From positions 62,001 to 126,000 of the forward strand of contig NW_025955007.1 of the NCBI RefSeq assembly GCF_022376445.1: a DNA stretch of 64,000 nt, read 5' to 3'. The DNA is from Fomitopsis serialis. Lineage: Eukaryota > Basidiomycota > Agaricomycetes > Polyporales > Fomitopsidaceae. The notes under the pieces are model-generated. The model was given only the letters and a program-made list of their open reading frames with translations. It did no database searches and was not told the origin of the DNA. Shown in pieces: positions 34,301 to 46,401 of this stretch. Position 1 is the stretch's first letter. Every line of letters begins with the position of its first letter. Both the position numbers and the translations under genes were made by a program.

Positions 34301-35024
34301 ATGTGGACGGACAGCGAGTGGACGGGCCGGCCAATGATTAGCTGAGACGCGGATGTGCAAGCCCAAGGGGGTGAGCCAGCGAAGAGTCCAGCGAGCGAAC
34401 CAACGGGTATGAGAGTGAATATTTGAATACTAGAACGTCCGGACGGAATGGTCGGGCGCGCAAATATTCGCAGTTGAAGGCTTCCCAGATGCGCCATACC
34501 CCCGCTGAAGCTTCGGCGATGAGGGCATGCCCAGGCCTGACTCTGGCAGCACGATCCCTTAAAACCTCACCTACCATTGTACATACGCTATAGCACTGTC
34601 TTTCCATGGCGATTTGCAATTGCGAAAGGCGAGGCACGAGCCGATCATCGCTGCGGCCACAAGCTCGCAGGGCCAAGTCTAGACGTCTACTGTGAGATCG
34701 AGTAAGTTAAACCCAGCGGGACTCGCATGCGCGCGGTCACAACCGTACTTACTGTAACCGCCCTGGCTCGCTGGTGGTCACAATCGCATTGTGACTGCGA
34801 GGAGGCGTGATTAAATAGACGCGCAACGCGATCTCTCGTCGCGCGCCCCTCCTCCTCACTCTATAGCGAAAACACTTTCGTCCACTGGATCTTTTTCACC
34901 CACCATCCTCTGCCTTTCGCGGTAATCTTGCCACCCACACCTCGCCGAAGCTCAGGCAAGCCACTCCATTCTCAGCTACGACCGACACGCGTCGCGTCGA
35001 CCCTGCTAGCCTGTTCACAGGAAC
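31338..35024. other. no intact gene; minisatellite and isolated exon-like pieces
   Basis: 31483-31951 has GC-rich coding texture on the minus strand (SYIKGIRLFFGDEVQSWSRK) that breaks off and was not recognised. 33887-34143 on plus is an exon-like helical, charged stretch (DEAQALERRAQAERHALRL) ending in a stop, behind a good acceptor, but I could not fix its upstream exon. 34230-34400 has the same GCAGGCGAG-type G-rich texture as 13730-14045. The last 200 bp include an inverted TCACAAT...ATTGTGA near 34776 and a TTAAATAGA that may serve the transposase promoter. Confidence 0.35.
32508..32552 (+). repeat. 15-bp tandem repeat, three units
   Basis: CTGCGTGCGGGTCGT is repeated twice, followed by a third diverged unit (CTGCGTGCTCGTCTC). 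Confidence 0.6.
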
Positions 35025-38000
35025 ATGTCAACGGTAAGTTAGATCGTCTTTCTAGCTCGACTAGCACCGAATAACAGGGTATACAGAAACAAACCAACGC
35101 GGATGCGTCGGTATACCTCTGTCATTGTAGCCTCTGCGGTGATCAAACGGACGTAGATCGCCGTACCAACACAGTAGTCAAGGGCAAGTTCTGTGGCCGC
35201 AACAAGTACTACGACCACCTGAGGGACGAACGGGCACGAAGCGCGTGTTTACACAACGAAACTCGCGGGACCGGCTCGTCGAGTACAACCCGCGACCAGT
35301 GCATACAGAACAATCATGTTCATCAGCGATCGAGTCATCCTCCCCTTCCAAAACACAGTCCTACTCAGACTTCTTCTCCTGTGTCCCCGTCCCATACAGC
35401 ATCACGAGATTCGAAACGATCGCAGCGACAGGCTTATGGAGCAGGAGAGCCACATGATCTGGCACATCTGCAGTCTTTTGCGGATGCGTTGAACAGGCGA
35501 GCATCCTTATTGGCGGAGTCACACGATGTCCTTGTATTTCAGGAACCCCCAAATGCGTTCTCTGTCCCGGCTCAGTTGCTCCAAGCCGCGGCTGCTCAGG
35601 ACACCGAGGTCAACACAGGCAGTCTCGAGCTCTCTCGGGATGACGTACATAACACAGCGCTACTTGAATACGAACAGTGGCTATTGGAGTCGTACGTCAA
35701 ACTTGAACCGTACACCCAGTCCGACATCGCAGATGTTGCTCTCCGCGCGGACGAACTGCGGTACGACATGGGCCAAGCATTTGCTGAGGTCGAAAGCTGG
35801 AAGAAGGTCGAATGGGATCGGCAGCGCTGTGCAGGATTGGAGGACCTAAAGAGACCAACATACGGTCAACCAGGGGAACGGACGAGGGTCGATACAGGTG
35901 TGGCACTACGTCCTCAGTGGCGCTCCAGCTGCTAATGAGCGCTTGCACAGAACTCTACATGCGGCCGAACATATCTCAGTTTCATCCTATACTGCTATTG
36001 TGTTACGTGCTTGTCGCAGTGATGCATTTACTTTGTGGGGTATCAATTCGCCGGTGTCATTGGCTATTGGATTGCTTGAAGATGCTGCTGTCGATGACCT
36101 ACGAACACCTTCGCTCTGATACCGTTGCCTCGGATCCGTCATTCGAGAACATCATTTCAAGTGTTCCTGGAGATGCCAGAACGGTCGTTGAGCACCTCGC
36201 CATCTCGCCAAAAACGCGACCACATGTCTGCTGTCCTAGTTGTTTCGCATGCTACCCTATACAAACCGGCCGCGACTACCCCGACAACTGCACTGCGATT
36301 TTGTCCGGAGAATCCGTGTGCGGTGCTGAACTTCGTTGCAAACGCACCATCGGTGACCGCGAAAGAACGTTCCCCGCTCGACTCTATGTCTATCACGATT
36401 TCAAGGACTGGCTTGGGCGTCTTTTATGCAGGCCCGGGATCGAAGAGGTCATGGATCGCACTCTCACCGATGCTATGGACTCCAAAGGCGCCGATGCAAT
36501 CAAGGACTTCTACGATACCGCAACACTGCGAGAGCTCAAAGGCGCTGACGGGAACCAGTTCATCACGCGCGAAACGCCCGAGGGCCGCTACGTTTTCAGC
36601 ATCTGCATGGATGGATTTCTGCCCACCGGCAAAGGCGGCTCGGCGTCAGTGTCGGTGGGTGCGATATATCTCGCCTGCATGAACCTCCCCCTTTCAATTC
36701 GGTACCGTGAAGAGAATCTCTTCCTCTGCGGCATCATACCAGGGCCGCACCATCCGTCACAGGAAAAGATCAATCCTCTTCTAGGCCCTGTCATCGACGA
36801 CTTCCTCGATCTATGGTTTCATGGTGTCCGCTATACCCGAACTCCTGGCTTCTCATCCGGAAGGGTGGTCAGATGTATAATCGGCCCTCTCGTGTCTGAC
36901 ATGCTTGCCGCTCGCCAGATGGCAGGATTTTCTGGACACGGTTCCGATCTCTTCTGTTCGTTCTGTCTCCTGAGTATCTCGGAAATCGACAACCTCGAAT
37001 GGTGGAGTTGGCCACCGAGGACATGGGACAAGCAGCGCGCTGCCGCCGAGCGGTGGAAAGCAGCTAGTGACTTTGATGAACGCGCAAAGATACTTCGTGA
37101 AGAGGGAATTCGATGGTCTGAGCTCTTCCGACTACCTTACTGGGACCCTCTGAAGTTCACTGCCATCGATCCGATGCATGCGATCTTCCTCGGTTTGCTA
37201 TATCGACACTGCGACAAAGTCTGGGGTATGAGTTCTCTACACAAGGATGGACTCGAGGGCCGGGCACACGATCCGGCTGCGCATGCTCCATCAGATCGGG
37301 AGATGCAAGAAGCCTACATTCTCCTCAAGACTGGATCAGACACTGAGCTTGAGAAATTGCCGAAGGAGGTTCTCAGGACAATGTGCAAGGAGTTGAACCT
37401 TCCCTTCTCCGGACGGAAAGGTAAACTGCTCCATCGGTTACGTGCACATGTACGTTTTTTTTCGCGTGAAGTCAGGTTTCACGGTCACTGATCCTTCGTC
37501 CAGAAACGACAGAAAGGATATCCTGCAGGTATGGCACATGCGGCAAGTGGAGACGCACCACCCGCCGGCTCTGGCGGCCAATCCAGCGATGCATCTAGAG
37601 CCCCGTGGACGCCTTTCCAAGAATTTCAACTCCAAGAAGCTTCCCAAGCTCTTGAGACGAAGCAGGAATCGGTTTTGCGCAACAGCACCCACCCAGTTCT
37701 CGCAAAATTATGCACCGAGAAGCTCGGCGGGCCGCAGGCATCATATACTACACTGAAAAACTCCAAGCTACTTGCATTACTTGTCCGCTACGTATGTATT
37801 TGCTCTGTTAGGCATTGTACCCATTTGACGCGTGCTTCGCCGCAGATGCTGGAACAAGACGATTCGGGAGGTAAATCCCTCGCGAGTCCAGAGCGACCAG
37901 GCCGGGTCACGCAGTCTGGGCCACCCAGCAAATGGGAAGTCGATTTCGCCCTCGCTGCATTTGACTATGGCTCAAAATCGGATCTGCGAGGATTCCGAGT

Positions 38001-39772
38001 GGATGTACTGCGCGAGGCATGTGCCTCGAAGACAGGATCTGATTTAGCGGCTCTCAAAGGAAAGACGAAGGCAGAGCTTTTGGACTTGCTCAGTCGCTAC
38101 GTGGGTGTTGCATTCGTGACATCATGAGTGCGTCAGACTGAATGAATCCTAGCGCGTGGTCCACGGAACTGCGCAGACACAGAAGGATAACGTCGCAGAT
38201 AGCACAGCTGTGGATCAGTTCGGGGTCGCCATCCACGAAGCAGATCTTGTGACTGCAGAGGATGTATTTGAACATGGCACGAAGACTGCCCTACGAAAGT
38301 TGTCCATTTCTCTCCTTGCAGCACTCTGCGTCTCGAGGCTGCATATCTCGCGAGAAGAGGTTAAATCAATCGCGAAAACAAAGAGCAGGGCCCTGATAGA
38401 ACTAGAAGCAGCGGTGAGTGGAGGAGCGACAGGAGCTGTTCAGAGTTCAGAGATATAACCATGATTTTGGTCTTTAGCGGCTCAAGGCAGGCATCACAGG
38501 ACCCGACGGGAAACTCGTCATGACCCGTCGCACGCGGACTAGAGTCCTTGGCAAGGAGACTCTACGCCTCATTTGGAAGGATATGCGCCAGACTTCGTTG
38601 CCGTCAGAGGTATCTCCCGTACCGAAGAAGATAGGTGCTTCAGGACAAGGATCAATCTCTGCTGATGAATGGCGGACATTCTGCACTATCCACCTTGTCA
38701 CCACTCTGGTGTACCTGTGGGGAAACATGCCCCCTGAATCGCGCGAGTCACAGCTGCTTCACAACTATATGGACCTTATAAACGTCGTCAAGCTCGCCAC
38801 CGCGAGGACGATTACCCGGCAAAGTCTCATGACGATGCAGTGTACGATGCACCAATACTTGAAGGGAATTTTGGAACTGTTCCCAGGTTCGAATATAGCG
38901 CCATACCAGCATATGTGCCTTGGACATCTGCCTACCGTGTTGGAGACGCTAGGTCCCGCTCGCGCGATTTGGTGCTTTGCGTTCGAACGTGCGAATTTTG
39001 TGTTGCAACGGATCAAGACCAATAGTCGCATAGGTGCGTACAACTAGGGCTTACTCTACCATACCTGCGCCGATCACACAGATACAGATGATCTGCCGGG
39101 TACCCTTTTGAGGCGTCTCTGTTGCCGCCAAAATCTTCGCGCGTTGTTCTCGTATCTACCTTCAAGGTTGAGGCATCTCGTGCCCTCGTACGCCAGGGCC
39201 TTCGAATCGTACAAGCGAGGATCCCTTTTCAGCGACTTGAACCCACCAGAAGACTTGGACTTGGACGGCTTAGTCGGCGGCGAAGAAGATAGTATGAATG
39301 ACAGCAAACCATACATTCTTGCGGTGGATATCTACGCTGCGCTGCGTCTCCGCTCAGCTGGGGGGGGCGCCGTGCGACAGCGCTCAAAACCACCGAGATT
39401 CAAGGTACCTCTTATAAGGCACGTACGACAAGCGAAAAAGACAGTCATGTAGTGTTCAAGATGGTGGGCGACACTGATTGGCGAGCCGGGAGGATCCGCG
39501 AAATTTTCACCCAAGAGAATGGTCCGAAAGGTCAAGACTCGGCGGTAACATGGATTATCGTAGACGAGTTTGCCCCACTCAGTCCGGACGATGCATTGAT
39601 CGACCCATATCGCCGGTTTCCCCACGCTGGTGGTCGACTCTTCTATACGCATGTTATATCCAAGCCTCTCGCTTTGTCGACAGAAGAGATCGTCTGTCAC
39701 TCTGCGACCACGCCTAGGATTCTACCTGGGACGGACAAGAACTGTATCCATATCCTACCCTTGGATAAGTAG
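35025..39772 (+). CDS. Tnp2/CACTA-type transposase with four SAP-like motifs, 1443 aa
   Basis: Nine exons fit with frame kept: 35025-35033, 35078-35864, 35918-37449, 37504-37791, 37846-38100, 38153-38413, 38478-39033, 39082-39371, 39419-39772. The N-terminus has CHCSLC and further Cys/His, a zinc-binding start typical of fungal Tnp2 proteins. The core shows FSICMDGFLPTGKGG, GPLVSDMLAARQMAGFSGHG with a Cys pair, and FTAIDPMHAIFLGLLYRHCD, the Transposase_21 (PF02992-type) landmarks with acidic residues in DDE-like positions. After the core, four consecutive exon ends each carry a SAP-like helix-turn-helix (LPKEVLRTMCKELNLPFSG; GKTKAELLDLLSRY), probably DNA-binding. The weakest joins are 35864/35918 (donor GTCAAC) and 39371/39419. 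I saw no stop or frameshift, so it may still be active. Terminal inverted repeats were not found. Confidence 0.8.
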
Positions 39773-40297
39773 ATTCCGCAACGTCATGACATATGTGCTC
39801 CATTCCCTCCAGGCCCGCACCCTTCTCTACGCTGCTCACCTCACCTACGTCTAGTATCATGGGAAAGACGACCCTCGGTGTGGTCGTCAAGCTCTGTACC
39901 TAGGAAGCGCTACCTGTACTTATGAAGCGCTACTTACTACGAGGTATTCGACGAGATCCCCGACAGCCTGAGGAGCGGGTCGATTCCCTAACGGGAGTTC
40001 GAGCCCTAAAAGCCGCACCCCCACTCGAAGCGCGCATCCGCGGCGCCGCTGACATCGCCCAGAGGGCGGTCGGCGTTCACGACGCTCGCGGGGAGGGGGG
40101 AGATTCGGCGCGTCGGTCCGAGCTAGATACGGGACGGTGAACAGGGCGCGCCGATCACTCGGAGAGGCGCAACACTTCAACAATTGACAGCCAGTTGATA
40201 GAATCGGTGAATATTGTGAGACGAAAAGGAGTACATATAACGTCGTGGGTATCACGACTTGGCGAAGCAACTACACCTTACAAACGCAACGACAGAT
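39773..40297. other. intergenic; short direct repeat near the transposase 3' end
   Basis: GAAGCGCTAC occurs at 39903-39912 and 39924-39933. It could be subterminal binding sites of the CACTA element, but the element end was not located. Confidence 0.3.
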
Positions 40298-41080
40298 CTA
40301 GACCTCAGGTGCACGATTAGCTACGAGAACCGCAAACACGATACGCAAAACCAGATAAGCCATGAACATAACCCAACAGGTTTGGCGAATGTCGGTCCAC
40401 GTCAGCTCGTCGGCGAAAGCACCATATTCGAGGCAAGCCCTGAAATTGGCACTGATGTCTGACATCTCTTCGACAATCTCGTCCTCGGTCCCAGCATCAC
40501 TCTTGATGTCTGCATCAGACGGCGCTTCTGCTTTGTTGCGTTGGAGACACTGGACGAATGCTCGAAGATCCTGAGCACTGCAGAGCGTCACTTGATAACA
40601 GGAACGGTCGTCGCCGAGCTTATGTTCCCATTGTACTGTCAAAGTTTCCTAAGGACGTTGTAGATCAGATACAAGTCGGGTTATGTGCACAGACCACTCA
40701 CCGGTTGAGGAAAAATGACCGTGCTCTGCGGGAGGGGCAGTTGTAGTATATCAATGAACGGAGTGTTCGAATTTGGCGATAGTAAGATGGCATCTGAATA
40801 ACCGCAATCAGTTCTGCTGTATCATAGACAGCAAAATGAGTACCCACATTTCCCGCAGGACAGTCGCACAATGAGCACGGATATCGGCGCCTCAAGGTCG
40901 ACTGCAGGGCCACTCCGTCGTCCGATCTTCCTGAACTCATCCACCTCGCCAGCAAAATAGACGTTGACCCCGCTATGGTGTATAAGAGTAAGCCGTTAGT
41001 TGGTTCGCAGACCTATGGTACTCGCGGTGATGGTACTGACGCTGGGACTGGAGGTCCGGGTGGAAGCATGGCCAGGCCAT
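40298..41080 (-). CDS. family 1 membrane-anchored small protein (member b), 211 aa
   Basis: Exons on the minus strand: 41080-41013, 40972-40848, 40793-40702, 40648-40298, with intron phases 2, 1, 0. All introns are 40-54 nt with GT...AG, and the first has a CTAAC branch site. Motifs: SGVNVYFAGEVDEF (exon 2), ISVLIVRLSCGKY across the junction, PFIDILQLPLPQSTVIFPQP (exon 3), LTVQWEHK and YQVTLCSAQDLRAFVQCLQ (exon 4). An acidic linker (EDEIVEEMSD) and the shared word CLEYGAF (also in member a) precede a C-terminal membrane helix (VMFMAYLVLRIVFAVLV). A minus-strand TATA box lies at 41195-41202. This is one of the two cleanest members and looks intact. Tail-anchored topology is predicted. Confidence 0.75.
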
Positions 41081-41194
41081 ATTTGAGAGCGACAAAGACC
41101 ACGAGGAGGGTGATCATACTTTAGATCAACTGGGAGTGGATGAGACTGTGGGTGGATGAGACGAGGTGCCTTCGCTCTGGGCGTGAGCAGCGTT

Positions 41195-41202
41195 CTTATA
41201 TA
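41195..41202 (-). promoter_or_regulatory. TATA box of family 1 gene b
   Basis: Minus-strand TATATAAG, about 115 bp upstream of the ATG at 41080. Confidence 0.5.
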
Positions 41203-41828
41203 TGCCACCGGTAGCGTCGGCCGTGCTACAAGTATATTGCTTTGTGCGTTGTACATGAGGGTCAGCTGACTCCAACAATGCTATAGGCAACGTGGCTCGC
41301 CATTCTCCTCAGACTCGGAACGCATTGGGCATGATCCTATCCTTCACCGACTCTATAGCGGAGGCGTCAGAACACATTCGAATGTGACGGCGAACTGGAC
41401 GGGAATGCAAAGGGGCTCACAAGGCAATAATCCGGTGTCGTTTTCGCACACGACATGCACGGTGTCGAGTTCGTTTCGCCAATAACGCCAAGACCGACAT
41501 TCTTGATTTCTCGACCAGGCGTGTCATCATCCACAAACTGTGCAACAACAATACAACGCAGTGAGTGCAAGGTGAGTTATCAGGCGCCTCGGGGTGCATT
41601 AACGCGGCTCCCTCCGAAGATTGTGCGGTAGTCGCAGAGTATACGACGTAAGATGCATGCCGATGAGAGACTGGAGGAGACATGCAGAACCCGCGACAGG
41701 ATGTCGGGTCAGGAGCGACGGGGAGCGAATGGCACACGCAGAGAACGTTAACGCGCGAGCGGTCACGGAGTCATGTCGACTCACGACCGTCGATCACGCT
41801 CATCGCTCAAGCGCTCACAGGCGCTCAC

Positions 41829-44800
41829 ATGTCGCCCGACACTCGAGTCTCCTTTTCCTCCTCCTGAGCGCTGTCGCACTTTCCGACCCGGCTTCTGTCA
41901 TGGCCCCGCACGACCGAGAAGGCACTCGGTACTGAAGAGGTCGTGGGTGGCCAGCCTGTGCTCGCCCCCTTTCACGTTCTCTGCTGCGACTCCGCGCGGT
42001 ATGTGTTCCCGCGCATGGCGACAGATACAGTATCGTCTCATCGGACCCCTCAGCTACCAGGCCCACTCCCATACAGGTCGCTCCGCGGCAGATGGCTCAT
42101 CGAGGGCTCGTCTTATGTTCTCTTCTTCGACACCGGGAGCGAACACTCTCGCCTGAACGACTGGAAGGGCGGTAGGAGAGGTGCGTTCCCTGTCTGCTAG
42201 TCACCGTGCTCGTCTTAGCTCAACCTACGCTGCAGTACCTGATGCCTCAGCCCGACGTCGCCGCCATCCGTCAGTCGACACCGTCGTCGTCCGTCAGTCG
42301 ACACCGTCGTCGTCCGTCTGCTCGACACCGCAGCTGTCCGTCTGCTCGGCACCGCAGCCGTCGCGCACTTCAACGAATGGCAAGCCGGTATCGCCAGCCC
42401 GCTCCGCCGCGGATGTGACATTAACGTCGCTACCCTCATCACGACTCTCTCGACGCCGCTCGGCTGCTATCTCTGTGCCGTCAGCGTCGACTTCTGCAAC
42501 AACCTACAGTCCTTTGACGTCGACCACGAGGTCAGCGAGTGCGGTATCTACCACAGGCGCATCATCAAACGCATCGCCGCACACTACACCGACGTCCCAC
42601 GACTGGCATGTCGCCGCGTACGAAGTATGGAGCCGCCGCCTCGCGTTCGAGAGGCTCCGATCCGCTACGAACATTCAAGCGTGCCTAAGGCAATGGAGCC
42701 GGTGGTTCCGCTCTGCGCACGCCAGGAGGTCGGTACTCGGCGTGTCCAGATTGGCCAGCCAGCCGATGGTACCCGCGAACGGGGAGTGGCGGCGGTTGCG
42801 AGTGGGTCCTCATTTGCGCACCACTCAGTACCTCGCGGGGCAGAGGCAGGGACGTCAATGAGTTCCAAGACGAAACACGCTTAAGGTATCCGACAGCAAG
42901 AGTTTCGTTACCTCTCATGAAGTGACGATCACTCGCCCGTAATGTTCGGCCTGCTGCGGGCTTTCGCGTGGCATTTCCTCACCGCCGCTCCTGCGTCTCG
43001 TGTCTGAACCAGCATCACAGCGTCTGCGTCGCCGATCTCCATGTGTTTCCCGGACGAGCTGACTACATGTATGGGAAGCGTCACAAACCTACGTTTACAG
43101 TCGTCCGACTCGCGAAGGCGTGCTCCGCGAAGAGCGCCGCAGCCGTGTCAGAGCACCCATCCGTCGAGGCCAAGATGTCCGCTATCGCCCGCCGTCGCAA
43201 CTATATCGATGCGCGCGAAGGATCCGTCATCGTGTCGAAGTGGGGATTTGATCGTCTGGTAAGCCGCCATCGACCTCACAGGTCACTCACTGATGAGATG
43301 GACCGTAGTTACTTTGGTGGGGAAGAGCTGGAACCGCTCAGGACTCCTGGATAATGTGTCTTCTACCGCGTCAGAGTAAGACTGGGCGTTCTGCGGTGAG
43401 TCTCACGTCGTAAGTAACGACTCGCCGCTGACTATGTGTCCGCGCTCATCAGGCCTCCGCCTCCGAATCTCCGGCCTCCAGCATCACCTCCGACTGAGAA
43501 ACCCGGTTGACAGAGCTCGTCAAGACGTACATGCTCGTCGGTAGCATTGAGGTGACGGTCGCGCCGGACTTGTCGCCTGGTGCTCGATACTGAAGCTCGG
43601 TCTGTGCGGGCTGAACCAGACCGTATCCTGTGCTGGCGCTGATGCGCCTGAAGATCTTCCTGACGTGTACGCTTGCGTGACGGAGGAGACGATGCGCATT
43701 GTGGAGTGCGCCGTTACTGTCGCCAGTCAACGAAGGAGTCCGAAGGCCGCGGAGGTGCACGAGCGAGTCAGTTTTCTGGCTGGCGTCGTGGAGTATGACC
43801 GATCAATTGTGCTACGGATTAGCAGGACGCCGCAACGCCTCTTTCTGCAGGCGCCGCGCCGCGCACAAGTTGCCCGTCCCCACTGCTCATCTCCGGGTTG
43901 GCCCTTCCGGCTCAATTCAGGAAGCGACTCTCCTCTTGTCGCCCCTTCCGACACCACCGTACTCACATTCAGCCAGCCCCAGCACCGCTGCCAAGAGGAC
44001 GTCGACGCAGAGAGCGAGGGACGTGCCCGCGAGCCGTCTGGAGCTGGTGTGGTCTGATTCCGATGACAGAGGCTGCTTTGATGCCAACGTTCGTCTGGCG
44101 GAGTGGTGTTTGGTGCTCGGCGGTCTTATCCCTGCCCACGGGTGCGCCGCACATACTTCTCGCTGCCATGCCCTGGGTGTGCACTCGCACGGCGAGGCTG
44201 ACACGAGATTCACCAGTCCACGCTCTGAACGCCTGCTTCGCCGGGAAGGGGTCTCAGTATGAGAATCTGCGCAGCCGGTCTTTGTCAATTCGTTCAACTT
44301 GAAGTAGGATGTGCTTCCGGCTGCCATCCCCGCAAGTATCCTCGCGCGGTACTCCCCACGGTACATCTTTTAGGGTAACTGGCGTCTTTGGCAGCTGTCC
44401 ACCACGGACAGAGCAGTCGAACCGGCTGCCAATGCTATGTACCGGCAGCTCGTATGGGAGTATGTGTACACCAATCCCGGACGCACCTTCGGGACGATTA
44501 TCTACGACAGCGGGGAGCTCGCTGCAGGTCTCGCGCTCGCCGCTGACACCTAACGCCTCCGGTGCGCCTTCTGTTCCTCTCAGCTTATGGACACCTCGCC
44601 CACAAGCGACACGACGGGGCTTCGCCTCTCTGGCTCTCCCCGTTTGCTGGCGACGTCTTAGCGGACGCTGAAAGCTGAGGTCTGGGGTGCTTCCGAACTC
44701 ACTCAAGAGGCTCGGAACATCCGCACAATATATGCCGCCCGCAACAGAGCTGTTGATTTCGCTGTTGATCTTTTCGGCCTCACCGTCGTCGCTCTGCGGA

Positions 44801-45013
44801 CTACCTAGCTCGAGCGAAGGAGGCCCGGTCGCACTCGCACCGTCGGCACTCGTGTTGCGCACGACAATGCAGAGTGTAATAGGGCCAGACATTCTCCGGC
44901 TCGTTCGGCCGGGACTAAACTCAGCGAGTGCGTCCCGGACATTGTCCTTCCAGGGTTCTATTGTACAGAGACAATGGAGCTCTTGGAGAATCAGAGCATG
45001 CCTGCGCGTGCCA
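41829..45013 (+). pseudogene. coding block B-D, copy 2
   Basis: Same content as 18406-21598, including the in-frame TGA after the first codons and the duplicated 23-bp unit. Extra 1-bp deletions break the ATG-initiated 106-codon exon (GTGGGC to GTGGC) and the following exon (CTCCCTGG to CTCCTGG). If these are real, this copy is more damaged than copy 1. Confidence 0.4.
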
Positions 45014-45022
45014 TATATAAAG
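45014..45022 (+). promoter_or_regulatory. TATA box of family 1 gene c
   Basis: TATATAAAG, identical in position and context to 21599-21607. The ATG in ACCATGG context is at 45057. Confidence 0.55.
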
Positions 45023-45056
45023 CGCGGCCTGATATGTTCCTTCAAACATCGCGACC

Positions 45057-45747
45057 ATGGCCTTTCTCCGCTTCCTCGCCACTCTCATGGAGCGTGCAGC
45101 TGTCGTATTCTGGAGGCTTTTACCCTTGCTGAAGTCCGTTCGTTCTACTATCGTGTGGCGATTGTCGTGCTGATCATCGTGGAACAGTCGAACGGCCATT
45201 CCCCTCTTAGGCGCATGGAGCACGCTCTCCCGAGGCTTCCGCCGATTTTGAAGTTCGTCCATTATCCTGTCGTGCGCCCGTCGTCGCGTTGACCACCGCG
45301 TCCCAGCGGGACAACCGTTTTCTTCGCTAAGCACGTTCTCTCCTGCCAAGCCATCGCGCAGGCGGAGAATGGCGAACTGCAAATTGATAACAGTGACGGT
45401 GGCGCCTTGCTCATCGCCCTGCTGCCGTGTGATCGATGTATGTACAGTCTCCAATGACAGTTCTCTGGTTGATCTCAGAAATTGCCACGGTCGGAAGTCG
45501 CTGCGATATGCCGCCGGTCGGTTGACAACGTGGAGCCACTGTTATGGTCCTTGCCAATTCGACCAGTGTCGTTGTTTCTGAGGTGCGTTCAAATGATTAC
45601 TTACTGCCGTGCACAGTTGAACACCGATGCAGCACAATTGACGGTTTGTTGGCTCCACGAAGAACACTTTACTGGTATTCAGTCAAACTCCAGACGACAG
45701 AAGACTTCTGGATGTTAACCAGGTGCTTTGGCATGAAAGCTGCATGA
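45057..45747 (+). pseudogene. family 1 gene (member c), probably disrupted
   Basis: The first exon is the same as in member a because it lies inside the duplicated segment. From 45307 the protein diverges but aligns: SGTTVFFAKHVL, GALLIALLPCDR (exon 2, ending 45437 at GTATGT), then RPVSLFL, LTVCWLHEEH and YSVKLQTTEDFWMLTRCFGM. The expected exon 3 join creates a stop (T+AA), and the last block switches frame between HEEH and YSV. It stops at 45747 without the C-terminal membrane helix. It could be rescued by unusual splicing, but decay is more likely. Confidence 0.5.
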
Positions 45748-46090
45748 TGCCTGCCACATTGGCACTCGCCCTGTCCCTGCCGTACACGAGCTCACTACGC
45801 TCGTGGACAAATTCGAGCATGCTTGGCATATGGGGCTTTTGGGGAGAACCTGGTCCATGTTCGACAGTTCTGTCTCTGCGTGTTGGTGTACCTTCGGTTG
45901 GCACTGACTTGCTATCTTCTCTTGTGTGGCATGATTGTTTCCTATGGACTTGTTCTATGGGCTTGTTCTTAGCATCATGGAGGGTACTCTTGGCTGATTG
46001 TGTGTTTCACAAACTTCTACATCACTTCTGCTCTGTATGTACTTTATTGCTGTTTGCAAAAGTCTTGTCGCGGCGCCAAAATCACAAAAA

Positions 46091-46260
46091 GTTCGCACGA
46101 CGCGACCTTGCGGCCTCTTGCTCAGAATCGCTGTTTCTCGCTCAATTCTCAACGTATTGGCTCGGCAACTACAGCGTTCGATTCGCCTCGGTGAGACGCA
46201 GCACCTGGTATGAAGAACATGGCAAAATTCGAAGGTCTCAAAATCTCGATTTTCGGGTGC
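46091..46260 (+). repeat. 170-bp direct repeat, unit 1
   Basis: Matches 46402-46567 at roughly 80% by eye. Shared words are CCTCTTGCTCAGA, TTTCTCGCTCAATTCTCAAC, GAGACGCAGCACCTGGTAT and CTCAAAATCT. The period is about 310 bp. No stable frame. Confidence 0.65.
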
Positions 46261-46401
46261 GCGCGCGAAGGAGAACGGCGGCGGCGAGCGGAGGAGAGGC
46301 CAGGGAGCGTCGGGAATGGCTGGGACATGTTTGGTTGGGTAGTATGCAGTGCCCAAAAATGCGATGGTGAGTTTCGACCGCTCTGTTCTGTTGCCCGCGA
46401 G

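Larger units (their letters stand above)
41829..45306 (+). repeat. duplicated segment, copy 2 (left-truncated)
   Basis: Near-identical to 18406-21892. High identity begins exactly at ATGTCGCCCGAC. It differs by several 1-bp deletions in short runs (about 42969, 43347 and 44954, counted against copy 1). To the left only a weak match to copy 1 can be seen. On the right, identity stops at the acceptor CCCAG, and a diverged family 1 gene continues. Confidence 0.85.

Noticed and set aside
45723..46370. 215-codon plus frame after family 1 member c
   Set aside because: It runs through the 170-bp non-coding repeat, and composition changes along it. There is no support from the second repeat unit, which keeps another frame.
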